This document shows, one piece after another, positions 23,923 to 33,015 of a stretch of 43,643 nt of DNA. How positions within the stretch are numbered: position 1 is the stretch's first letter; every line of letters starts with the position of its first letter. The position numbers and the translations under genes were made by a program. The stretch is from CAZUZD01 sp964624465 (GTDB taxonomy: Bacteria > Planctomycetota > Planctomycetia > Isosphaerales > Isosphaeraceae): assembly GCA_964624465.1 (NCBI GenBank), contig CAZUZD010000015.1, forward strand, positions 1 to 43,643. The letters are read 5' to 3'. The notes under the pieces are model-generated. The model was not told the DNA's origin, did not search any database, and saw only the letters and a program-made list of their open reading frames with translations.

Positions 23923-24438
23923 GTGGACCCGACGACCGGCCCCCCGACTGCCAACCGTCCCGGGGAACCCCCGGATCTGGTCCGGACGCTCGCCCGGCTG
24001 GCGCTGGCAGGCTATTTGCTCGTGCTGCTGAAGCTGACGCTGTTCGCGTTTCCCCAGCCCGATTCGTCGCTGCGGCTGCGGCCGCTGGCGACGGTGGCGC
24101 ACTACTGGGCCCTGGGCGGCCCGGAGATGGTGCGGAACCTGGGCGGGAACCTGGCGGCGTTCGTCCCCCTGGGCGCCCTGGCGCCATTGGTGGTACGCTG
24201 GCGTGTCACGGCGTTTGGCGCCGTGGGCCTGGGCGCGGTGGCCAGCCTCGCGATCGAGGTGGCCCAGTTCCTCTCCCGGCGGAGGGTCGCCGACGTGGAC
24301 GACGTTCTTCTGAACGCGGCCGGCTGCCTGGCAGGCTTCGGCCTGCTGGGCCTGTTGCGGTGGCTGCTCGATCAGCTCCAGTCCCCGGCCCCCGTGCCGA
24401 TCCCGATCCGGGTCGACGAGTCGCGGCCCCGCCGCTGA
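23923..24438 (+). CDS. VanZ-like membrane protein
   Basis: A 171-residue integral membrane protein of the VanZ family, starting with GTG. Hydrophobic helices are visible at about 24-45, 75-95, 97-120 and 128-148. The family pattern shows as NLGGNLAAFVPLGALAP followed by EVAQFLSRRRVADVDDVLLNAAGCLAGFGL. VanZ of Enterococcus gives low teicoplanin resistance, but in free-living bacteria the role is unknown; no resistance cluster is nearby. The C-terminus is a short Pro-rich polar tail. Confidence 0.88.
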   Translation: MDPTTGPPTANRPGEPPDLVRTLARLALAGYLLVLLKLTLFAFPQPDSSLRLRPLATVAHYWALGGPEMVRNLGGNLAAFVPLGALAPLVVRWRVTAFGAVGLGAVASLAIEVAQFLSRRRVADVDDVLLNAAGCLAGFGLLGLLRWLLDQLQSPAPVPIPIRVDESRPRR

Positions 24439-24646
24439 CCGGACCTGCTCCGGCACCCCCGCGCCCCGCTGGCGGCGTCCCCGCCGATCGGATCCAATCG
24501 GGCCGTGTCCTGGCCCGACCGACCGGCCCCTTCGCGCGCCCCGATGCCGCCGGATCCGACCCGACCTGGGTCGGCCGGGGCTGGCCGCCCGATCCCGGTC
24601 CGGAGGGCCCTCGCGTGCCCGCCGTTGATCCCGGGAGTGCCTCGCC

Positions 24647-26155
24647 ATGCATCGCCGTCCGCTCTGGCTCGTGGCTCTGGTCCTGGTTGCCGCCCCGACC
24701 AGCACGCCAGCACCGGCCCAGGAGCCCGCGCCCGCCGCCGACCCGGCGCTGGCGGCCTTCGCCGCCCGGTTCCATGACGAAACCCTGCGGGTGGACTACC
24801 TGCACGGCGGCGACGCGAAGGCCGAGTTCGCGACCCTCGACCGCCTGATCCGCCAGGGCACCTGGGCCGGCAGCCGCACGCACCGTCACGACCCGTTCCC
24901 GGTCGGCCGCTCAGTCGTCGAGCTCTCCGACCCGGCCACCGGCGAGCTGCTCTACAGCCGACGCTACGACACGTACTTCGGCGAGTACCGCACCACCACC
25001 CCGGCCGCCGAGGGGGTCGCCCGCTCGTACCACGAGTCGGTGCTGGTGCCGTGTCCCAGGGGGAAGGTGCGGCTGGCGCTCAAGGTCCGCCAGCGCGACG
25101 GCAGCCACACGACGCTGCTGGCCACCGAGATCGACCCCGACGCCGTGACGGTCAGCCGCGAGCCGCTGACGGCCGGCGTCGAGACGTTCGCGCTCCACGA
25201 GTCGGGCGATCCGCACGGCCGGGTCGACGTCGCCATCGTCGCCGAGGGGTACACCGCCGCCGACCGCGCCAGGCTCGTGGCCGACCTGGAGCGGTTCAAT
25301 GCCATCCTGTTCACCCAGGAGCCGTTCAAGAGCGCGAAGGCGAAGTTCAACGTGCGCGGTGTCTGGCAGCCCTCGCAGGAATCCGGCTGCGACGAGCCCG
25401 GCCGCGGCGTCTGGAAGGCGACCTCGGTCGGCGCCAGCTTCGACGCCCTGGGCTCGGAGCGCTACCTGCTGACCGAGGACAACCGGGCCCTCCGCGACGT
25501 GGCCGCGCACGTGCCGTACGACGTCCTGTACATCATGATCAACCACCCGCGCTATGGAGGCGGGGGGATCTACAACCTGTACTGCACCTTCACCAGCGAC
25601 AACCAGTGGCACCCGTACGTGTTCCTGCACGAGTTCGGCCACACGTTCGCCGCGCTGGCGGATGAGTACTACACCTCCTCGGTCGCCTACAACGACTTCT
25701 ACCCCCCGGGGGTGGAGCCCGCCGAGCCCAACGTGACCGCGCTGCTCGACCCGGCCAAGCTGAAGTGGCGCGACCTGATCAAGCCCGGCACCCCCCTGCC
25801 CACCCCCTGGGCCAAGCCCGAGTACGACGCCAAGGACACCGCGTTCCAGAAGCGCCGCGGCGACCTGAACGACCGCATCGCCGCCGCCATGCGCGCCCAG
25901 GCCCCCGCGTCTGAAGTGGACGCCCTCAAGGCCGAGCTGGAGACCCTCTCCCTGCGCAACGCCGAGGAGCTGGGCGCCGACCTCGACCGCAGCCCGCTGG
26001 CCGGCACGGTGGGGGCCTTCGAGGGCGCCGGCTACGCCTCGAAGGGCCTGTACCGCCCCAGCCTCGACTGCATCATGTTCTCCAAGGGCCGCAAGCCCTT
26101 CTGCGCCGTCTGCACCCGCGCCCTGCAGCAGATGATCGACTACTACGGCGAGTGA
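24647..26155 (+). CDS. Secreted M64 (IgA-type) metallopeptidase
   Basis: A 502-residue exported zinc peptidase of MEROPS family M64. Signal peptide about residues 1-25 (ending PAPAQ). The N-terminal beta domain (about 40-185) matches the M64 N-domain. The catalytic domain has VDVAIVAEGYTAADRARLVADL, SGCDEPGRG, YIMINHPRYGGGG, and the zinc motif H328-E-F-G-H332 followed by ADEYY. The C-terminal KGLYRPSLDCIMFS and FCAVCTRAL segments carry conserved cysteines. Despite the name, such proteins are widespread in environmental bacteria, and substrate use here is unknown. Stand-alone gene. Confidence 0.93.
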   Translation: MHRRPLWLVALVLVAAPTSTPAPAQEPAPAADPALAAFAARFHDETLRVDYLHGGDAKAEFATLDRLIRQGTWAGSRTHRHDPFPVGRSVVELSDPATGELLYSRRYDTYFGEYRTTTPAAEGVARSYHESVLVPCPRGKVRLALKVRQRDGSHTTLLATEIDPDAVTVSREPLTAGVETFALHESGDPHGRVDVAIVAEGYTAADRARLVADLERFNAILFTQEPFKSAKAKFNVRGVWQPSQESGCDEPGRGVWKATSVGASFDALGSERYLLTEDNRALRDVAAHVPYDVLYIMINHPRYGGGGIYNLYCTFTSDNQWHPYVFLHEFGHTFAALADEYYTSSVAYNDFYPPGVEPAEPNVTALLDPAKLKWRDLIKPGTPLPTPWAKPEYDAKDTAFQKRRGDLNDRIAAAMRAQAPASEVDALKAELETLSLRNAEELGADLDRSPLAGTVGAFEGAGYASKGLYRPSLDCIMFSKGRKPFCAVCTRALQQMIDYYGE

Positions 26156-26247
26156 GCCGACTGCGGCCGGGCCGGTCCACTCGTTGTGTCGGGTGGACTG
26201 GCCCGACTGCGCCTCCGGATCATCTGGGCCGGACCGTCGGAGCCCGC

Positions 26248-26404
26248 GTGGCGTGGCCTGAGGGCCGGCGGGGCCCCCAGCGCACGCGGGGGGCCCCCCC
26301 GCCGGGGCCCCCCGCGCGCAGGGCCCCGCCCACCNNNNNNNNNNACGACGACGCCGCGGAGGCCACCGCAGCGTGGCCACGCTGCGCTCAGGCCACGGCA
26401 CACC
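26248..26404. repeat. Family D palindromic element with second assembly gap
   Basis: Left end GTGGCGTGGCCTGAG at 26248, then G/C homopolymer blocks, ten Ns (26335-26344), and a right part 26353-26404 with GAGGCCACCGCAGCGTGGCC and GCTCAGGCCACGGCACAC. The element fills most of the 299-bp spacer between the convergent M64 and MscS genes. Confidence 0.55.
26335..26344. other. Assembly gap (10 N)
   Basis: Ten Ns, a scaffold gap of unknown real length, again inside a family D repeat and next to G/C homopolymer runs. Confidence 0.98.
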
Positions 26405-26454
26405 AGATTGGAGGCAGTTCGGGGTTCGCGGGCTGGCTGCGGCCGGGGCTGGCC

Positions 26455-28374
26455 TCAGCGGCGCGAGGGGCCCTCGGTGGCCTCGCGGGGGCTGAGGGTC
26501 AGCGGGCCGTGGGGGCGGGGGGCGGAGGCGGGATCGCGGCGCACGAGCGGGGAGCGGGCGAGGTCGGCGGCGATCGGGGTCGCGGTCGGGGCCGGGGCCG
26601 GACCGGGGGCGGCGGCGGGTTCGTCGCGGAAGCCGGCGGAGGCGAGCAGGCCCTGGTCGCGCCAGGTCTGCACCTGGAGTTCGGCGCGGTGGGCGAGGTC
26701 GGGGTCGACGCCGACGTCGCTGGCCGCGTACTCGATCGCCGACGGGAAGGCGAAGCCGGTGCCGGCGTCGCGGACGAGGTCCATCACCTGCAGCAGCAGG
26801 TCCTCCTGGATCGCCAGGAAGTCGGCCCTCTGGCGGGTCAGGGCGTAGGCGAAGACCTCGATATCGAGCGAGTAGGCGCCGTAGCCGACGAACCGGACCC
26901 GCAGCGGGTCGTCGGCGATCGCCGGGTGCGTGGCCAGCAGGTCGCGGAGGCGGGCCAGCACGTAGCGGAGCTGGTCGGCGGTCGTCTCGTAGCGCAGCTG
27001 CAAGACGGTCTTGAGCAGCATCCGGTCGCGCTGCGAGAGGTTCACGAGCTGGAGCTTGGCGAACTCGGCGTTGGGGATGGTGATCAGCGAGCGGTCGGTG
27101 GCGCGGACACGGGTGGAGCGCAGCCCGATCTGCTCGATGGTGCCCTCGGCGTCGCCAAACCGGCAGAGGTCGCCGACGCGGATCGGCTTGTCGGCGAACA
27201 GGACGATGCCGCCGATGAGGTTCTCGACGGTGTGCTGCGCCGCCAGGGCCACGGCCAGGCCGGTCACGCCCAGGCCGGCGATCAACGGGGCCACGGCGAA
27301 GCCCATGTAGTCGGCGGCCATCACCACGATCCAGGCCACGACCAGGATCGTGAGCACGCGGAAGCCCAGCCGCACGAGCTGGCTGTCGACCCCCTCGGGC
27401 CGCAGCCGCTGGCAGCGGATGACCAGGTTCGAGACCCGGTTGACGACCGTCAGCGCGATCACGATGCCGGCCAGGAACAGCTGGAGCCGGAAGATGACCT
27501 TCAGCGTCATCAGCGCGGTGCCGGTCATGCGGATCTGGTTGCTGAAGATCCAGTCGAGCGTGGTCGCCACGGCGATCCAGGCGATCGGGAAGCCGAGCCG
27601 GAGCACGCCGCCCACGGCGCGGTCACTCAGCGGGCCGCGGCGGCCGAGCCGGTAGCTCAGCGCCACCAGCGCGACGCCCAGCGTCGAGAAGACCGCCAGG
27701 CTCAGCCACTGCCAGAGGGCGTGATCCGAGATCCGGACCTGCGTCCACCCCGGCAGCGCCTCGATCCAGGCCTTCGGTACCAGCCAGCCCTGCAGGCCGA
27801 CGTACAGCTCGTACAGGCCGCGGGTGGTGGCGCGGGCGTGGTACGGCAGCGATCGGACCCGCTCGAAGAACTGCGGCGCCTGCTCGACCGTCTCGGTGCT
27901 GAACAGGTACTCGCCCTTGCGGGGGCCCGAGTCGACCCGCACCAGGCAGATCTCGGTGTCGGGGATCCGGAACCGCTCGAGGTCCTGCTTGTGCGCCGCC
28001 TCGGCGTCGGGGTAGCCGTGGGGGTCGGCCAGCTCGACGCGGTCGAAGACCTCCTTGAGCAGCACGGCGGCCTCGAAGCACTGCTCCTCGGCGATCGAGG
28101 GGGCGAGCTCGCGCATGTCGAAGCAGCTGATGAGCTGGATCGCCTTGGGCGCAATCCGGGCGCGACGGGTCGAGCTGTGGACATCCTCCCGCGCGATCCG
28201 GGCCAGCTCCTCGACCCGCGCCAGGAAGCTCAGCACGGTGGCGCGCGGGCTGCTCGTGTCGGGCGGCGCCAGCGGGTTCTCGCCCGCCAGGGCCAGGCCA
28301 GGAATCGTCACCAGCACGGCCAGGGCCAGCACCACGCCGCGACGGCGGGCCAACGGTCCGAGTGCCTCGCGCAT
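26455..28374 (-). CDS. MscS-family mechanosensitive channel with large N-terminal soluble domain
   Basis: A 639-residue membrane protein. A signal peptide (to about residue 30, ALAGE) is followed by a soluble, probably periplasmic domain of about 190 residues. About five membrane helices then lie between residues 218 and 400. The last holds the MscS pore-helix signature, VTGLAVALAAQHTVENLIGG, followed by the beta-domain entry ADKPIRVGDLCRFGDAEGTIEQIGLRSTRVR. The cytoplasmic vestibule continues to about 560, and an Ala/Pro-rich tail ends the protein. It probably releases solutes under hypo-osmotic stress. The ATG at 28374 is supported by GGGAGGG just upstream and by the signal peptide. Confidence 0.92.
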   Translation of the reverse strand: MREALGPLARRRGVVLALAVLVTIPGLALAGENPLAPPDTSSPRATVLSFLARVEELARIAREDVHSSTRRARIAPKAIQLISCFDMRELAPSIAEEQCFEAAVLLKEVFDRVELADPHGYPDAEAAHKQDLERFRIPDTEICLVRVDSGPRKGEYLFSTETVEQAPQFFERVRSLPYHARATTRGLYELYVGLQGWLVPKAWIEALPGWTQVRISDHALWQWLSLAVFSTLGVALVALSYRLGRRGPLSDRAVGGVLRLGFPIAWIAVATTLDWIFSNQIRMTGTALMTLKVIFRLQLFLAGIVIALTVVNRVSNLVIRCQRLRPEGVDSQLVRLGFRVLTILVVAWIVVMAADYMGFAVAPLIAGLGVTGLAVALAAQHTVENLIGGIVLFADKPIRVGDLCRFGDAEGTIEQIGLRSTRVRATDRSLITIPNAEFAKLQLVNLSQRDRMLLKTVLQLRYETTADQLRYVLARLRDLLATHPAIADDPLRVRFVGYGAYSLDIEVFAYALTRQRADFLAIQEDLLLQVMDLVRDAGTGFAFPSAIEYAASDVGVDPDLAHRAELQVQTWRDQGLLASAGFRDEPAAAPGPAPAPTATPIAADLARSPLVRRDPASAPRPHGPLTLSPREATEGPSRR

Positions 28375-28764
28375 CCAACCCTCCCTGGTTGAACCTCGAG
28401 ATGGGGGCGGTCGGGCCCGCCGCCACGCCCCGGAAGGGCGCCCCGCGGGCCGTGACTCGCCATCGATCGTCCACCCCGACGCGCCCGGACTCATCCTTGA
28501 TCCGGGCCCCGGTCGCCGGGGGGCGTGTCGGACGTCGTCGCGTCCGACTTGAGGAAATACCCGCAATCGCCCGGCCCGGCAATCCCGTTCGGGCCCCGAC
28601 TCCGCCCGCCAGCCGGCCAGCGGGAGAGCAATCGGCCGCGCGAATTCCAATGCCACGCCGGTCCCCGGCGGGCTGGACCCCGGCGCGGGGGCGCTGGGAA
28701 AATCCGGGCCACGGCTGTAAGGAACCGGCCGGTCGGCTGTGAGACCTCTGCGGAGGGACTGCCG
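28375..28764. other. Divergent spacer MscS / ECF sigma
   Basis: No gene seen. It carries the ribosome binding sites of both genes (GGGAGGG on the minus strand, CGGAGGG at 28751-28757 on the plus strand). GGGAAAATCCGG near 28697 and CTGTAAGGAA near 28717 are the AT-richest plus-strand spots where a sigma-gene promoter could lie. Confidence 0.35.
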
Positions 28765-29397
28765 ATGGCCGAGGTGCCCGCGACGCGACCGAGCCTGATC
28801 GTCCGCCTGCGTGACCCGCGGGACGGGCGCGCCTGGGCCGAGTTCGTCGACCTGTACGGACCTCTGGTGCGCGACCTGGCCAGGCGCCGGGGCTTGCAGG
28901 CGGCCGACGCGGCCGACCTGGAGCAGGAGGTCTTCCGCGCGGTGGCCGGGGCGATCGACCGCTGGGACGCCGACCCCGCTCGCGGGTCGTTCCGGGCCTG
29001 GCTGGCGACGATCGCGCGGCGGCGGATCCTCAACGCCCTGATCGCCCTGGACCGCCACCCCCGCGGCACCGGCGACACCGCCAACATCGACCGCCTGGCC
29101 GAGCTGCCCGATCGCGACCCCTCGGCCGACCCGGCGCTTTGCTCGCTGTTCGACACCGAGCACCGCCGCCGGCTGCTGGCCTGGGCCCTGGCCCAGGTGC
29201 AGCCGGGGTTCCAGCCCACCACCTGGCAGGCCTTCTGGCGCACGGCCGTCGCCGACGAGCCCGTCGCGCGGGTGGCCGCCGACCTGGGCCTGTCCGCCGG
29301 CGCCGTCTACGTCGCCCGCAGCCGGGTCATGGCCCGCCTGCGCACCCTGGTCGCCCCCTTCGAGCCCGGCGACGAGCCGCCCGAACCGGGCCCCTGA
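28765..29397 (+). CDS. ECF-type RNA polymerase sigma factor
   Basis: A 210-residue sigma-70 family protein with regions 2 and 4 only. Region 2 reads FVDLYGPLVRDLARRRGLQ and then ADAADLEQEVFRAVAGAIDRWD, with FRAWLATIARRRILNAL completing 2.4. The linker (about 95-130) is Asp/Pro-rich. Region 4 is EPVARVAADLGLSAGAVYVARSRVMARLR. GGAGGG precedes the ATG. Planctomycetota have many ECF sigma genes next to Ser/Thr kinases; the next gene, 306 bases on, is such a kinase with an anti-sigma-like zinc motif, so signalling between the two is likely but inferred. Confidence 0.92.
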   Translation: MAEVPATRPSLIVRLRDPRDGRAWAEFVDLYGPLVRDLARRRGLQAADAADLEQEVFRAVAGAIDRWDADPARGSFRAWLATIARRRILNALIALDRHPRGTGDTANIDRLAELPDRDPSADPALCSLFDTEHRRRLLAWALAQVQPGFQPTTWQAFWRTAVADEPVARVAADLGLSAGAVYVARSRVMARLRTLVAPFEPGDEPPEPGP

Positions 29398-29403
29398 GTT
29401 CTC

Positions 29404-29457
29404 GTAGGGTCCGCTGTGCGGACCGGCTCCAGACATGGTCCGCACAGCGGACCCTAC
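29404..29457. repeat. Family A nested palindrome
   Basis: Two perfect 21-base inverted copies (29404-29424 and 29437-29457), separated by 12 bases. Each arm contains its own hairpin GGTCCGC-TGT-GCGGACC. It starts 7 bases after the sigma-factor stop, so it may also act as its 3' hairpin. A single arm also occurs at 17381-17402. Confidence 0.65.
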
Positions 29458-29474
29458 GGCTCCAGCGCTCTCCC

Positions 29475-29620
29475 GGGGTCCGCCAGCGGACCCCAGCCAC
29501 CCCGGATCCATGTGTCGCGTGTCCCTGGTCCTCAAGACCAAACCGAAGCCCTCTTGGGTGGCTGGGGTCCGTCCTCGGACCCCAGCTTCCCCGGCGCCCG
29601 CCAGGGTCCGCTGGCGGACC
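29475..29620. repeat. Family B palindromes between sigma and kinase genes
   Basis: Three hairpins: GGGGTCCG-CCAG-CGGACCCC at 29475-29494; GGTGGCTGGGGTCCG-TCCT-CGGACCCC in 29556-29597; and GGTCCGC-TG-GCGGACC at 29605-29620. The first two are inverted relative to each other, as in the 11508-11641 element. Confidence 0.6.
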
Positions 29621-29703
29621 GCAACCCCGGCCAGCCCATCGCAGCGGCCGCCGATTCCATTCCGCACCGACCGTCACGCCGATCCCTTCAGGAGCCCCGA
29701 GCC

Positions 29704-32352
<2,649 letters not shown>

Positions 32353-32456
32353 ACCGAGGCCCCCTGGCCGGAACCCCCGCACCCCGGCGGATCAGCCCTC
32401 CCGTCTGTCGGAGGATCGCAGCGAAATCCGACCGACGGGCGCGTCGTCGGTCGCCG

Positions 32457-32795
32457 TGTGCCGTGTGCCGTGGCCTGAGCGGAGCGTGGCCAGGTTCGCG
32501 GTGGCCTCCGAAATCGTCGTCGTGGCCATGCGGACGCTCAGGCCACGCCACACGGCGGCACCGTCGGAGACTGGCCACGTTCGCGGTGGCCTCGGAATCG
32601 TCGGTGTGGCCACGCGGACGCTCAGGCCACACCACACCGATGGCGGTCGGGATCCAGTCCAGCTGGCCTCCTCGTGTGGCGTGGCCTGAGCGGAGCGTGG
32701 CCACGTGGCGGTGGCCTGTGCCCCGTCCGCTCCTGGGGGGGCCTCCGAACCGTCGGCGTGGCCACGCGGACGCTCAGGCCACGGCACGCGGCAAC
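32457..32795. repeat. Family D palindromic elements, three tandem units
   Basis: Units at about 32457-32555, 32571-32637 (left end missing) and 32674-32795. A unit reads GTG..CCGTGGCCTGAGCGGAGCG TGGCCA at the left, GCGGTGGCCTC-GAA-TCGTCG in the middle, and GTGGCCACGCGGACGCTCAGGCCAC at the right. The ends are reverse complements, so each unit folds into a long hairpin. The array fills most of the 663-bp spacer 32353-33015. Other copies lie at both assembly gaps. Confidence 0.7.
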
Positions 32796-32895
32796 TCCGT
32801 CCAAAACTGGCGACGGATCCGGCCACCACGGCCGGATTTCGGGCCGACCGGGCCTCCCCTGACTGGGGTCGGGCGGGTCCCCTGGCCGGGGATTC

Positions 32896-32914
32896 GTACA
32901 AAAGTTCACTAAAT
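32896..32914 (+). promoter_or_regulatory. AT-rich patch upstream of second kinase
   Basis: GTACAAAAGTTCACTAAAT, about 100 bases before the ATG at 33016, is the only AT-rich stretch in this spacer and could hold a -10 (CTAAAT or TACAAA). No -35 consensus was found. Confidence 0.3.
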
Positions 32915-33015
32915 GCACCCTGGACGCGGAACCCGGGGCGCGGGAGAATTCCGGCGGAGATTTTCGCCAAGATCGGGCGGGTCGGCGTCGAAGAACCGCA
33001 CCGGAGGGAAGCCCC

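Noticed and set aside
23923..24438. Glycopeptide resistance determinant
   Set aside because: VanZ homologues are common in environmental bacteria; no vanHAX, vanRS or related genes are present.
28375..29667. Extending the MscS channel N-terminally to about 1070 residues
   Set aside because: The extension would cover the ECF sigma gene on the opposite strand, and the ATG at 28374 has a strong ribosome binding site and a signal peptide.
32453..32800. CRISPR-like array between the kinases
   Set aside because: Repeats are inverted, unequal in spacing and imperfect, spacers are related to each other, and no cas gene is present.
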